A stretch of 64,000 nt of DNA from Caccoplasma intestinavium (GTDB taxonomy: Bacteria; Bacteroidota; Bacteroidia; Bacteroidales; UBA11471). A program made the translations under genes and the position numbers. The notes below the pieces were generated by a model, which was given only the letters and a program-made list of their open reading frames with translations, was not told the DNA's origin and searched no databases. This document shows, in pieces, positions 43,368-52,398 of the stretch (the first letter of the stretch is position 1; every line of letters begins with the position of its first letter). The DNA lies in assembly GCA_018715885.1 (NCBI GenBank), contig DVKT01000062.1:5294-69293 (forward strand). The letters are read 5' to 3'.

Positions 43368-44885
43368 ATGTTTACACCCGAAGATTTAGCATTACTGAAA
43401 CAGAAAGGAATTTCCGAAAAACAGATTGAAGAACAGTTGCATTGTTTCGAGACCGGTTTCCCCTATCTCAAATTGGAAGCTCCTGCCGGGCTGGGAAATG
43501 GTATTTTGGCACTCGACGATACGGCGATCGATCACTATCTTGACGTTTGGGACGAATATTTGGCATCGAATCCGACGATTGTGAAATTTGTTCCGGCATC
43601 GGGTGCGGCCAGCCGTATGTTCAAAAATTTATTTGAATTCGTCGATGCCGATTATACCGAACCTACAACCGAATTCGAAAAGAAATTTTTCTCACATATC
43701 AAAGATTTTGCTTTTTACGCCGACCTCAATAAAGTTTGCCTCGAAAAAGAAGGCCGGGATATAGATGCGTTGGTAGCGGCGGGACAGTATAAAGAGATTG
43801 TTGCAAATCTTCTTTCGGAGAAAGGGCTAAACTACGGGGCATTACCGAAAGGTATGCTCAAATTCCATCATTATCCCGATGCCGATCGTACGGCCATGGA
43901 AGAACATTTGGCCGAGGGAGCCATGTATGCCCGCAACGAGGCCGGCGACGTGAATGTGCATTTTACCGTATCCCATGAGCATTTGCCCTATTTCAAAAAA
44001 GTCGTGGCCGATAAACAAGCCTTGTATGAAAAAGAGTACGATGTGAAATATCACATCAGTTTTTCGGAACAAAAACCTTCGACCGATACCATTGCGGCCG
44101 ATATGGAGAATAAGCCGTTCAGAGACAAAGGCAAGCTGCTTTTCCGTCCCGGAGGACATGGCGCCCTTATCGAGAACCTCAATGACATAGATGCCGATGT
44201 GATTTTTATTAAAAATATCGATAATGTCGTACCCGATCGCATAAAACCCGATACCGTGCGTTTCAAAAAAATCATAGGCGGAGTACTTGTTTCTCTTAAA
44301 AAACAGATCGATGCTTATGTTTCCATGCTTGAAAGCGGAAAATACACGATGGACGATGTACGGGAAGTCATACTTTTCCTGCAACAGCAACTCTTTACCC
44401 GCCACCCCGATATAAAGAAAATGGAAGATGCCGAGCTGGTTGTGTATCTGCTGAAAAAATTGCGTCGTCCGTTGCGTGTATGCGGTATGGTGAAGAATGT
44501 GGGAGAACCCGGCGGAGGACCTTTCTTGGTGTATAATGCCGACGGTTCGTTCTCTCCGCAGATATTGGAGAGTTCGCAGATCGATTTGAAAAATCCTGCC
44601 TCGAAAGCGATGTTCGACAAGTCGACACACTTCAATCCTGTCGATTTGGTATGTGCTGTGAAAAACGGGAAAAACGAGAAATACGACCTTCCGAAATATG
44701 TCGATAAGAAAACCGGATTTATTTCGTACAAATCCAAGAACGGAAAAGATTTGAAGGCTCTCGAATTACCGGGGTTGTGGAACGGAGCCATGTCGGACTG
44801 GAATACGCTTTTTGTCGAGGTTCCCATTTCGACGTTCAATCCGGTGAAGACTGTAAACGATCTGTTGCGCGAACAGCATCAATAA
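43368..44885 (+). CDS. DUF4301 family protein
   Basis: 505 residues starting MFTPEDLALLKQKGISEKQIEEQL. The family is found mainly in Bacteroidota. Visible blocks are FVPASGAASRMFKNLFEF near residue 75, RPGGHGALIENLND, DVIFIKNIDNVVPDR and GMVKNVGEPGGGPFLVYN. The SGAASRMFK and GGHGALI segments resemble sugar-nucleotide transferase folds, as some annotations suggest, but the reaction is unknown. It stands alone with its own promoter and terminator. Confidence 0.88.
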   Translation: MFTPEDLALLKQKGISEKQIEEQLHCFETGFPYLKLEAPAGLGNGILALDDTAIDHYLDVWDEYLASNPTIVKFVPASGAASRMFKNLFEFVDADYTEPTTEFEKKFFSHIKDFAFYADLNKVCLEKEGRDIDALVAAGQYKEIVANLLSEKGLNYGALPKGMLKFHHYPDADRTAMEEHLAEGAMYARNEAGDVNVHFTVSHEHLPYFKKVVADKQALYEKEYDVKYHISFSEQKPSTDTIAADMENKPFRDKGKLLFRPGGHGALIENLNDIDADVIFIKNIDNVVPDRIKPDTVRFKKIIGGVLVSLKKQIDAYVSMLESGKYTMDDVREVILFLQQQLFTRHPDIKKMEDAELVVYLLKKLRRPLRVCGMVKNVGEPGGGPFLVYNADGSFSPQILESSQIDLKNPASKAMFDKSTHFNPVDLVCAVKNGKNEKYDLPKYVDKKTGFISYKSKNGKDLKALELPGLWNGAMSDWNTLFVEVPISTFNPVKTVNDLLREQHQ

Positions 44886-44903
44886 CAGCCATGTGCTATT
44901 TCA

Positions 44904-44935
44904 AGCCGCACGGCAGCTGCCGTGCGGCTCTGTTT
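44904..44935 (+). terminator. Terminator after the DUF4301 gene
   Basis: AGCCGCACGGCAG is followed by its exact complement CTGCCGTGCGGCT, then CTGTTTT. Confidence 0.85.
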
Positions 44936-44988
44936 TAATAGTATGTAAATTGTAAAGATAGAGTTGCCCGATATTCATCGGAAAAAGC

Positions 44989-44996
44989 TATCTTTG
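44989..44996 (+). promoter_or_regulatory. -7 box TATCTTTG for the carboxynorspermidine dehydrogenase gene
   Basis: Exact TAnnTTTG match 39 bases before the ATG at 45035. Confidence 0.6.
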
Positions 44997-45034
44997 TACC
45001 GTTAAAACCGACAATTCATAAACAATAACGTAAA

Positions 45035-46228
45035 ATGGGAAAAGTCCTTATTATCGGTGCCGGCGGAGTAGCTACCGTGGCCGCGCACAAAGTGGCGCAG
45101 AACGCCGACGTTTTTACAGAGATTATGATAGCCAGCCGCACGAAATCGAAATGCGACGCCATTGTGGAGGCTATCGGGAATAAGGCGATCAAGACCGCAC
45201 AGGTCGATGCCGACGATGTAGAACAGTTGGTTGCTCTTTTCGAGAGTTTCCGTCCGGATATCGTTATGAATCTTGCTTTGCCTTATCAGGATTTGACGAT
45301 TATGGAGGCTTGTCTGCGTACCGGTGTCAATTATCTCGATACCGCCAATTACGAACCCAAAGACGAAGCCCATTTCGAGTATAGTTGGCAGTGGGCTTAC
45401 AAAGACCGTTTCGAGAAAGCCGGTCTTACGGCTATCCTCGGTTGCGGGTTCGACCCGGGTGTAACGAGCGTATATACAGCTTATGCCGCCAAGCATTATT
45501 TCGATGAAATTCATTATCTCGATATTGTGGATTGTAACGCCGGCGATCATCATAAAGCATTCGCAACCAACTTCAATCCCGAAATCAACATACGGGAGAT
45601 TACCCAGAAAGGATTATATTGGGAAGACGGCAAGTGGATAGAAACCGATCCTCTTGAAATACACCGCCCGCTCACTTATCCCAATGTTGGACCGCGTGAA
45701 AGTTATCTTCTTCATCATGAAGAACTTGAAAGTTTGGTAAAGAATTATCCGACTATCAAGCGTGCCCGTTTCTGGATGACTTTCGGACAGGAATATCTGA
45801 CCCATTTGCGGGTGATACAGAATATCGGCATGGCCAGTATCAAGCCTATCAATTACAACGGTATGGAAATCGTTCCGTTGCAGTTCCTCAAAGCCGTGTT
45901 GCCCAATCCGCAAGACCTCGGTGAAAATTACGAAGGAGAGACATCGATCGGTTGCCGCATACGGGGTGTGAAAGATGGCAAAGAACTTACTTATTATGTT
46001 TATAACAATTGTTCGCACCGTGCCGCTTATGAGGAGACGGGAATGCAGGGCGTGAGCTACACGACCGGTGTACCTGCCATGATTGGGGCCATGATGTTCT
46101 TGAAAGGTATTTGGAAGAAACCCGGTGTTTACAATGTCGAGGAATTCGATCCCGACCCCTTTATGGAACAGCTCAATAAACAAGGACTGCCCTGGCATGA
46201 ACAGTTCAATGTCGATTTGGAACTGTAA
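45035..46228 (+). CDS. Saccharopine-dehydrogenase-family protein, carboxynorspermidine/carboxyspermidine dehydrogenase
   Basis: 397 residues. The N-terminus KVLIIGAGGVATVAAHKVAQ is the NAD(P) fold; GCGFDPGVTSVYTAYAAKHYFDEIHYLDIVDCNAGDHH and the C-terminal GVSYTTGVPAMIGAMMFLKG are typical of the bacterial Lys1-like polyamine enzyme. It reduces the Schiff base of aspartate semialdehyde with a diamine, giving carboxy(nor)spermidine. The partner decarboxylase is not in this window. Saccharopine metabolism is a less likely alternative. Confidence 0.85.
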   Translation: MGKVLIIGAGGVATVAAHKVAQNADVFTEIMIASRTKSKCDAIVEAIGNKAIKTAQVDADDVEQLVALFESFRPDIVMNLALPYQDLTIMEACLRTGVNYLDTANYEPKDEAHFEYSWQWAYKDRFEKAGLTAILGCGFDPGVTSVYTAYAAKHYFDEIHYLDIVDCNAGDHHKAFATNFNPEINIREITQKGLYWEDGKWIETDPLEIHRPLTYPNVGPRESYLLHHEELESLVKNYPTIKRARFWMTFGQEYLTHLRVIQNIGMASIKPINYNGMEIVPLQFLKAVLPNPQDLGENYEGETSIGCRIRGVKDGKELTYYVYNNCSHRAAYEETGMQGVSYTTGVPAMIGAMMFLKGIWKKPGVYNVEEFDPDPFMEQLNKQGLPWHEQFNVDLEL

Positions 46229-46243
46229 GAGAGAATATTATAT

Positions 46244-46277
46244 AGAAAAGCCCAGACTTGAAAGTCTGGGCTTTTCT
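46244..46277. terminator. Bidirectional terminator
   Basis: AGAAAAGCCCAGACTT and AAGTCTGGGCTTTTCT form a 16-bp stem between the convergent polyamine gene and phnW. Confidence 0.85.
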
Positions 46278-46299
46278 ATTTTCGATATATAAGAAGATA

Positions 46300-47391
46300 T
46301 TAGTTGCGTACTTCTTTGATGGCTTGTAAAAGGGCTTCGATGTCTTGCGGATAAATATCTCCGATATTTCCGATGCGGAACGTATCGGCTTCGGAAATTT
46401 TTCCCGGATAGATAACAAAACCTTTTGCTTTGAGTTTATTATAGAAGTCGACGAAATCGAAATCTTTTGTCGGGTAGTAAAATGAAGTGATGATACAACC
46501 CTGCTTGTCATCGGGTAAGAGCGTTTCAAATCCGAGATTGCGCATACCGTCGACCAACGTGCGGTGATTTTCTTCGTAACGGCGATGCCGTGCGGGAATG
46601 CCTCCTTCTGCTTTCAGCTCTTGCATGGCCTGATAGAAAGCATGTACGACGTGGGTAGGAGAGGTATAACGCCATTTCCCGTTTCCTTTTTCCATCGTTT
46701 CCCATTGGGCGTAGATGTCGAGGGAAAGCGAGCGGGCATTACCTTTGGTCGCCGACATTTTTTCTTTCTTGGCGATGATGAAACCAAATCCGGGAACACC
46801 TTGTATACATTTGTTGGCACTGCTGATGAGGAAATCTATACCCAGACCTTTGATGTCGATAGGAACACCGCCGAAGCTGCTCATCGCATCGACGATGAAT
46901 GTGATATTTTTCCCTTTGATTACTTCGGCGACTTCTTCGATACGGTTCAGCAGTCCGGTCGTCGTTTCGCTGTGCACCATAGACAAGTGGGTAACACCGG
47001 GATTTTCTTCCAGCGCCTTACGGGCTGTCTCGCCGGTGATCAATTCGGTTTCGTTGAGAGAAACGAGTACATGGTCGATGTGATAATAGCGGGCGATTTC
47101 GGCCATACGTTTTCCATAAGCGCCGTTGGCGAGAATCAGCAGTTTGTCTTCCGGACGTACGGCAGCACCGATGGTCGCTTCCACGCAGTAGGTTCCGCTG
47201 CCTTGCAGCAGCACATTGGTGTACTCGTCTTCGTTCAGACCGGCGATAGCTAACAAGTCTTTTCTCAAAGGCGTAACGATGCCTTCGTTATAATCTTTGT
47301 CCCATGTACACCAGTCTTGCAACATGGCTTCTCTGACGGTTTCTGATGTGCTTAGGGGGCCGGGGGTCAATAATAAATAGTTTCTTTTCAT
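46300..47391 (-). CDS. phnW: 2-aminoethylphosphonate-pyruvate aminotransferase
   Basis: PLP enzyme that converts 2-aminoethylphosphonate and pyruvate to phosphonoacetaldehyde and alanine. The 363 residues start YLLLTPGPLSTSETVREAML and contain DAMSSFGGVPIDI and SANKCIQGVPGFGFIIAKKE (PLP lysine). The start at 47391 (MKRNYLLLTPGPL) is the family start, so the 30 codons of the longer frame are leader. It lies 13 bases after phnX on the same strand. Confidence 0.95.
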   Translation of the reverse strand: MKRNYLLLTPGPLSTSETVREAMLQDWCTWDKDYNEGIVTPLRKDLLAIAGLNEDEYTNVLLQGSGTYCVEATIGAAVRPEDKLLILANGAYGKRMAEIARYYHIDHVLVSLNETELITGETARKALEENPGVTHLSMVHSETTTGLLNRIEEVAEVIKGKNITFIVDAMSSFGGVPIDIKGLGIDFLISSANKCIQGVPGFGFIIAKKEKMSATKGNARSLSLDIYAQWETMEKGNGKWRYTSPTHVVHAFYQAMQELKAEGGIPARHRRYEENHRTLVDGMRNLGFETLLPDDKQGCIITSFYYPTKDFDFVDFYNKLKAKGFVIYPGKISEADTFRIGNIGDIYPQDIEALLQAIKEVRN

Positions 47392-47404
47392 AGTCGGATA
47401 GGAA

Positions 47405-48199
47405 TTATTGGTTGAGAGATTTGTTAAGAGTCGCGATGTACAGAGGGAGTTCCGTGATGTTATCGAGAACATGGTGGGCACCGGCAGCGAGCATACGTTG
47501 TTTCACTTCATTTTTCATACGGGATAACTCCTCAGCCGGACATTGGCGGTATTCCTCTTCGGTCAGTCCCATCTCATTGCTTCCGATGATGACGCCTACG
47601 CTCCAAGCTCCGGCATTCACACCCTCTTTGATGTCTGAAATCGTGTCTCCCACTTTTACGACTTGTTGTATCGAAGGTATTTCGAGGTCGATCATGTTTT
47701 TATAAATCATATATGGGGCAGGACGTCCGGCCGGGAGATTATCGGGCGTAACCAGATTGTCGACCGTATATCCTTTTGCTGCGGCACCCGGGCGCACGAT
47801 TTCCATCATGGCGGCGGTATATCCTGTCGTCGAGCCTATCGCTATACCCTGCTGGCGTAAAGATTCTATCGTTTCGATAACGCCGGGTATGGGAGTTGTA
47901 AATTCGGAGAGAGATGCAAAAAGATGTTTTTCGAAACTTCGGTACATTTCGTCGACGTCGGTTTCGTTCCACTCTCTATTGTAGCGTGTCGAGAATTTGT
48001 TTCTTACGTCGTCCATCGACAAAATAGCCCGTATATGGTCTATTTTGAGCATTCCCATCGGTTCCCGGGCTTGACGCAAGGTGATTTCGATGCCTTTTTC
48101 TTCTTTGAAAACTTTAAGGAATGCTTTTAGGGGAGCAAAACAGCCGTAATCGACCGCTGTTCCGGCCCAGTCCATGATAACACATTTAATCTCTTTCAT
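47405..48199 (-). CDS. phnX: Phosphonoacetaldehyde hydrolase
   Basis: HAD-superfamily enzyme that splits phosphonoacetaldehyde into acetaldehyde and phosphate. The 264 residues begin with KCVIMDWAGTAVDYGCFAPLKAF, which has the nucleophile Asp segment; MGMLKIDHIRAIL carries the Schiff-base Lys; and VGDTISDIKEGVNAGAWSVGVI is the HAD phosphate and Mg segment. Paired with phnW it gives the complete two-step 2-aminoethylphosphonate route. It follows the DUF5690 gene by 15 bases. Confidence 0.95.
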   Translation of the reverse strand: MKEIKCVIMDWAGTAVDYGCFAPLKAFLKVFKEEKGIEITLRQAREPMGMLKIDHIRAILSMDDVRNKFSTRYNREWNETDVDEMYRSFEKHLFASLSEFTTPIPGVIETIESLRQQGIAIGSTTGYTAAMMEIVRPGAAAKGYTVDNLVTPDNLPAGRPAPYMIYKNMIDLEIPSIQQVVKVGDTISDIKEGVNAGAWSVGVIIGSNEMGLTEEEYRQCPAEELSRMKNEVKQRMLAAGAHHVLDNITELPLYIATLNKSLNQ

Positions 48200-48214
48200 T
48201 TTCCGTTTCTATTT

Positions 48215-49534
48215 TCAATTCTGTTTTTCTATTGCGTAGTTGTAAATAATATCGTTTTTCTTTTCAATCGCCGGTCTCTTTTTACTGCTGCGTTGCATAA
48301 ACCACAGAATACTGCCGGCAAAAAGGAAACAGCAGGCGATACCGAGTATCATGACCATTGTGTTGTAGAACTCGATCCAGTTGAGTTCCGAAATAAACAG
48401 TTCTTTGAATATAAGAACGCATACCGTACCCAGATAGCCAACGAAATCGATGGTGATAATGAAGAATCCTACGTTACCGTTGATATTGAAACAAGATACG
48501 AACCGCTCGAAGAAAAGGGTTTGGAAACTGAGGTAGGCGGTATATAGACCGAGGCTTTGGATAAACAGCCATACCATAGGTGGTAGTTGCAGTTTTTCAT
48601 ATCCGTAAGCCACGCCGGCCAGCATCATCATACCGGTCATGACCAGCAGCAGGATTAGGCAAAGAACCTTTTGATGGTCCCGTATCAAAGATATAAGCAG
48701 AAAAATCGTAAGAATAATGAGGGTTACCGTTGCGTCGATTCCGCTGAATGCCCAAGATGAGAGTTGTGTCGTATCGACGAGTTTCACGAGAAAGTCTTCC
48801 TTAATATCCTGCATGACGGTGATAAAAAGGTTTGCGATAAACAACATACTGAGAACAGGGGCGAATTGTAGAAAAATATTCTTGCGTTGCCGGGCGTCCA
48901 TCGGGACACGTTCGGTACAGCATTTGATGTCTTCTTCGGTGGGCGCAGGCAGTTTGTTCAAGACGAATGCCAGTATGATAAGAAGCACACAAGCGACGGC
49001 CCCGATGGTTGCGGGCATCCAGAAACTGTCTATGCCCATATCTTTAATGAGGAAAAGACCTACCGACTTGGCCATCCCCGAACTGAAAGCAATACTCAGT
49101 CCCATGATGCTTGCCAAGATACCGCTCAATTTGCGGCCTTCGAGAAAACTGAAAATCACGCCCCACATACACCCCAGCGACAGCCCGTTGAAAAACAGTG
49201 CAAAGATATTGTAAGGAACGGGACAAACGGCAAATAAAATCAAAGATATTTCGGCTATGGCAACCGATGCTATAATGAATCCCAGACGATATTCCCTTTT
49301 CAGCTCGGAGATAAATTTGATACCCAAAAGTTTGGACAACATGTAGCCGGCAATCTGTATGATGCTCGTCGCCGTTTTATAATCCATACCCATGAATTCG
49401 AGTCCGTCGAATGTCGCTGCCGTAAAAGGTTTGCGTAGAGCATATACCAAGGCGTAAGAAAAAAGGGCGGCACCTCCGGCCCAAATGATGAATAATAGAT
49501 TTGAGATTTTCTTTTTATGAGTTTCTGCTAACAT
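48215..49534 (-). CDS. DUF5690 membrane protein, candidate aminoethylphosphonate transporter
   Basis: 439 residues with about 12 hydrophobic helices, for example LLFIIWAGGAALFSYALVYAL, GFIIASVAIAEISLILFAV and NVGFFIITIDFVGYLGTVCV. The fold looks like the major facilitator superfamily, and the N-terminal ALVYALRKPFTAATF resembles the RKPF motif of organophosphate:phosphate antiporters. As the first gene of the phnX-phnW transcript it is probably the importer for 2-aminoethylphosphonate or a related phosphonate. That role is inferred from position only. Confidence 0.8.
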   Translation of the reverse strand: MLAETHKKKISNLLFIIWAGGAALFSYALVYALRKPFTAATFDGLEFMGMDYKTATSIIQIAGYMLSKLLGIKFISELKREYRLGFIIASVAIAEISLILFAVCPVPYNIFALFFNGLSLGCMWGVIFSFLEGRKLSGILASIMGLSIAFSSGMAKSVGLFLIKDMGIDSFWMPATIGAVACVLLIILAFVLNKLPAPTEEDIKCCTERVPMDARQRKNIFLQFAPVLSMLFIANLFITVMQDIKEDFLVKLVDTTQLSSWAFSGIDATVTLIILTIFLLISLIRDHQKVLCLILLLVMTGMMMLAGVAYGYEKLQLPPMVWLFIQSLGLYTAYLSFQTLFFERFVSCFNINGNVGFFIITIDFVGYLGTVCVLIFKELFISELNWIEFYNTMVMILGIACCFLFAGSILWFMQRSSKKRPAIEKKNDIIYNYAIEKQN

Positions 49535-49551
49535 GTCGTACTTTTTGTGTG

Positions 49552-49559
49552 CAAAAGTA
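49552..49559 (-). promoter_or_regulatory. -7 box TACTTTTG for the phosphonate operon
   Basis: TAnnTTTG match on the minus strand 17 bases before the DUF5690 ATG. Confidence 0.55.
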
Positions 49560-49699
49560 AAGTGCGCAGATTACGCCGAAACTACAAACGTGTTACAATC
49601 GTGCTACAAAACCGCCGGTATACATTCTTTGAGAAATTATAAGAGATGTTTTACTGTAAGATACTTTCATGGCATTTGGTGAACTCTGTTTTTTATTCG

Positions 49700-49707
49700 T
49701 ATCTTTG
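49700..49707 (+). promoter_or_regulatory. -7 box TATCTTTG for bcp-recA
   Basis: Exact TAnnTTTG match. The transcript would have a leader of about 85 bases before the bcp ATG, and the box excludes most of the longer open frame. Confidence 0.6.
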
Positions 49708-49798
49708 TGAGGTAAGGAGGTGGCTCTATGCCATATCGGTGGGTGCAGGTATCTGTCGGCTCGCTTATAGGTTGGAGCATCTCGATAATCTGTTTTTT

Positions 49799-50248
49799 AT
49801 GAAAGTAGGAGATAAAGCTCCCGAAGTGTGGGGCGTCAATCAAGAAGGAAAAGAGATAAAACTCAGTGATTATAAAGGTCGTAAAGTGGCGTTGTATTTT
49901 TATCCCAAAGACAATACGTCGGGTTGTACAGCCGAGGCATGCAGTTTACGCAACGGATATGACGAGTTGCGTGCAGCCGGTTACGAAGTTGTAGGAGTAA
50001 GTAAAGACGGCGAGGCTTCCCACCGGAAATTTATCGAGAAACAGTCTTTGCCGTTCGATCTGATTGCCGATACCGATACGTCGCTCAATCAGGCATTCGG
50101 CGTATGGGCCGAAAAAAAGTTGTACGGCCGTACTTATATGGGAACGCTCCGCACTACTTTTATCATCAATGAAGAAGGTGTTATCGAGCGTATTATCGAT
50201 AAAGTCGATACCAAGAATCATGCCGCTCAAATTTTGAACGATAAATAA
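49799..50248 (+). CDS. bcp: Thioredoxin-dependent thiol peroxidase (Bcp/PrxQ)
   Basis: 149 residues starting MKVGDKAPEVWGVNQEGKEIKL. The KDNTSGCTAEACSLRNGYDEL segment has the peroxidatic Cys and a resolving Cys five residues later, as in PrxQ. It reduces peroxides with thioredoxin. The start at 49799 matches the family. recA begins 8 bases after the stop, so the two are almost certainly co-transcribed. Confidence 0.94.
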   Translation: MKVGDKAPEVWGVNQEGKEIKLSDYKGRKVALYFYPKDNTSGCTAEACSLRNGYDELRAAGYEVVGVSKDGEASHRKFIEKQSLPFDLIADTDTSLNQAFGVWAEKKLYGRTYMGTLRTTFIINEEGVIERIIDKVDTKNHAAQILNDK

Positions 50249-50256
50249 TAGTATAT

Positions 50257-51285
50257 ATGGAAGAAGTAAAAAAAGAAACGGGCAAGGCCACGATTCCGTC
50301 CGAGAAGCTCAATGCGCTTCGAGCCGCGATGGATAAAATAGAGAAGAATTACGGCAAGGGTGCCATTATGAAGCTGGGCGACGATCAGGTCGAAGAGATT
50401 GCCGTTATACCCACCGGCTCTATCGGTTTGAATGCTGCCCTCGGTGTAGGCGGTTATCCGCGAGGGCGCGTTATCGAGATTTATGGTCCTGAGTCATCGG
50501 GAAAAACGACATTGGCCATACACGCTATTGCCGAGGCTCAGAAAGCGGGCGGCATTGCGGCCATTATCGATGCCGAGCATGCTTTCGACCGGTTTTATGC
50601 CGAAAAATTGGGTGTCGATGTCGAAAATCTCTGGATTTCTCAACCCGACAGCGGAGAGCAAGCGTTGGAGATTGCCGAGCAGTTGATACGTTCCTCGGCG
50701 GTCGACATCGTTGTTATCGACTCGGTGGCTGCACTTACCCCGAAAGCCGAGTTGGAAGGCGATATGGGTGATTCGAAAATGGGATTGCAGGCACGTCTCA
50801 TGTCGCAGGCATTACGTAAACTGACGGCTACAATCAGCAAGACCAATACCACTTGCATTTTTATCAACCAGTTGCGTGATAAGTTGGGTGTGATGTTCGG
50901 GAATCCCGAAACAACGACCGGTGGTAATGCCTTGAAATTCTATGCTTCGGTACGCCTCGACATTCGTCGCATCAGCCAGATTAAAGACGGAGAAGAGGTC
51001 ATCGGTAACCAGACGCGCGTGAAGGTCGTGAAGAATAAAGTCGCCCCTCCGTTCCGTCGGGCCGAGTTCGACATCATGTTCGGCGAAGGAATTTCCCGTG
51101 CCGGAGAAATCATCGATATGGGTGTGGATAAAGGTATTATCAAAAAGAGCGGTTCTTGGTTCAGTTACAACGATACAAAGTTGGGACAAGGTCGAGATGC
51201 CACGAAAAAGTGCATACAAGACAATCCCGAATTGGCCGATGAGTTGGAGACTCTTATCATGGAGTCTCTCAAAGCTGGGAAATAA
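50257..51285 (+). CDS. recA: Recombinase RecA
   Basis: 342 residues of the strand-exchange ATPase. Walker A GPESSGKTT (about 73-81), Walker B VDIVVIDSVAAL, and the DNA-loop segments GDMGDSKMGLQARLMSQALRK and NQLRDKLGVMFGNPETTTGGNALKF are all intact. No SOS box is seen upstream, where bcp sits directly. A terminator follows. Confidence 0.98.
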   Translation: MEEVKKETGKATIPSEKLNALRAAMDKIEKNYGKGAIMKLGDDQVEEIAVIPTGSIGLNAALGVGGYPRGRVIEIYGPESSGKTTLAIHAIAEAQKAGGIAAIIDAEHAFDRFYAEKLGVDVENLWISQPDSGEQALEIAEQLIRSSAVDIVVIDSVAALTPKAELEGDMGDSKMGLQARLMSQALRKLTATISKTNTTCIFINQLRDKLGVMFGNPETTTGGNALKFYASVRLDIRRISQIKDGEEVIGNQTRVKVVKNKVAPPFRRAEFDIMFGEGISRAGEIIDMGVDKGIIKKSGSWFSYNDTKLGQGRDATKKCIQDNPELADELETLIMESLKAGK

Positions 51286-51303
51286 TTATTTATAGGGACA
51301 GAG

Positions 51304-51333
51304 AAATCGGGGAGGAAACTTCCCGATTTTTTA
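51304..51333 (+). terminator. Terminator after recA
   Basis: AAATCGGG and CCCGATTT form the stem, extended by AG/CT, followed by TTT. Confidence 0.8.
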
Positions 51334-51454
51334 TGTTGTTTTCGTATTTAAGGGAGGTAATCTATTTTGAAGCATAATTTATTAATTGTATGTTGTTGAA
51401 ATTAAACAATTTATATTTTCTAAATAATATTATTGCACGCATATTTGCATTCAT

Positions 51455-51727
51455 TTAAAGTTTTGGGTCATTCTTATCTATGGCTTGCATCATATCTTCA
51501 ACATCGAGCATCGCACCAGGATTAGATTTATTTTTTTCGGAGAAAAAGATGTATATATCCGTTGCTTTCAGATAACGCAATAACGGTGTCTATGCTGCTG
51601 TAATTCTCTTCTCTTTCTATACGAACAACCGGGTCTATTTTTTCCTACCCGGCCTGTTTTGCGACATTATATCTACTCAGGCCTTTTTTCTCTCGCGTTC
51701 GTTTTTAACTTTTTGTGTCCTCTGCAT
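51455..51727 (-). pseudogene. Decayed XRE-type helix-turn-helix regulator
   Basis: No single frame is open, but translation across frames gives one continuous protein: MQRTQKVKNERERKK, then KGLSRYNVAKQAG (the turn of a DNA-binding helix-turn-helix), then EKIDPVVRIEREENYSSIDT, then RYLKATDIYIFFSEKNKSN and MLDVEDMMQAIDKNDPKL. The breaks are a frameshift near 51690, an in-frame TAG at 51645-51647 and a frameshift near 51585. The pattern resembles short XRE regulators of Bacteroidota mobile elements. It was reconstructed by eye, so exact lesion positions are approximate. Confidence 0.6.
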
Positions 51728-52084
51728 TCGTCCGGGCTTGGAACCGGCTAAATATAGGCTGCATTACACGACATGCGCACCCGCTTTACCGGGACATAAA
51801 ACCGCATTGGTACGCATGGTTTGCCCTATTCATGCCATAGCCCCCGGACAAGTCGACGGCGGACGTAGCTCTATCCATCATTTATATACCGCTATCGGGG
51901 TCGTGCGGCGTGGGCTATGTCGGTGTTATGGGTTATCTATATACCAGTCGTTCGGCCACCCTTTTTGAGCTTCAAAAAGGGCTAAGAATGGCAAAAACGT
52001 TTATACTCGTTCGGTCGTGTTTGTCTTGTAGAGGTTTTTTAAGTCGTTCGGGCGGTATTGTTTTAATCATCTGAGCCCAAATTC
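51728..52084. other. Unassigned GC-richer stretch inside the element remnant
   Basis: An open frame of 76 codons on the plus strand and broken frames on the minus strand cross it, but no protein family is recognised. Its composition is richer in G and C than the flanks, which is unusual for a spacer. Confidence 0.35.
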
Positions 52085-52279
52085 TTACTTATCCCTTTCC
52101 TGTTCTTCATCCTCGTCCGGTAATTCGTCTTCATCCTCGTGTTTGTAATTCCTTATAATTCCCAAAATCACGCCGGCAACTACCCCGAAGGCAAGCACCA
52201 CACCCATAATTTTAAACCCATCATCGCCCATTAGTATGCAAACAAAGATAATCAGACATAAAAAAGTGATAAACGGCAT
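52085..52279 (-). CDS. Small membrane protein, unknown function
   Basis: 64 residues: two hydrophobic segments (FITFLCLIIFVCILM and IMGVVLAFGVVAGVILGII) followed by a strongly acidic tail (HEDEDELPDEDEEQERD). It is the last of a minus-strand run of small genes in the element remnant. It is intact, unlike two of its neighbours, but too short for a firm call. Confidence 0.5.
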   Translation of the reverse strand: MPFITFLCLIIFVCILMGDDGFKIMGVVLAFGVVAGVILGIIRNYKHEDEDELPDEDEEQERDK

Positions 52280-52307
52280 AGCATTGATATTTTAAATGTT
52301 CGACAAA

Positions 52308-52397
52308 TCAATCTTTTAAAAAGGTTCTCCAATTTCGGGCGATGTACGCGCCGACGAGTAATCCCGCAATATAGCTAATAATAACGATTTCTACCAT
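52308..52397 (-). CDS. 29-residue membrane micro-protein, possible
   Basis: ATG at 52397 reads MVEIVIISYIAGLLVGAYIA then RNWRTFLKD and stops at 52308. It has a single helix of about 18 residues and a basic end. It begins 1 base after the stop of the preceding fragment and ends 28 bases before the next gene, a spacing seen in real operons. It could also be chance. Confidence 0.4.
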   Translation of the reverse strand: MVEIVIISYIAGLLVGAYIARNWRTFLKD

Positions 52398-52398
52398 T

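Noticed and set aside
51738..51968. 76-codon open frame in the element remnant
   Set aside because: No recognised family, no promoter box and no homologous feel; left as an unassigned stretch.
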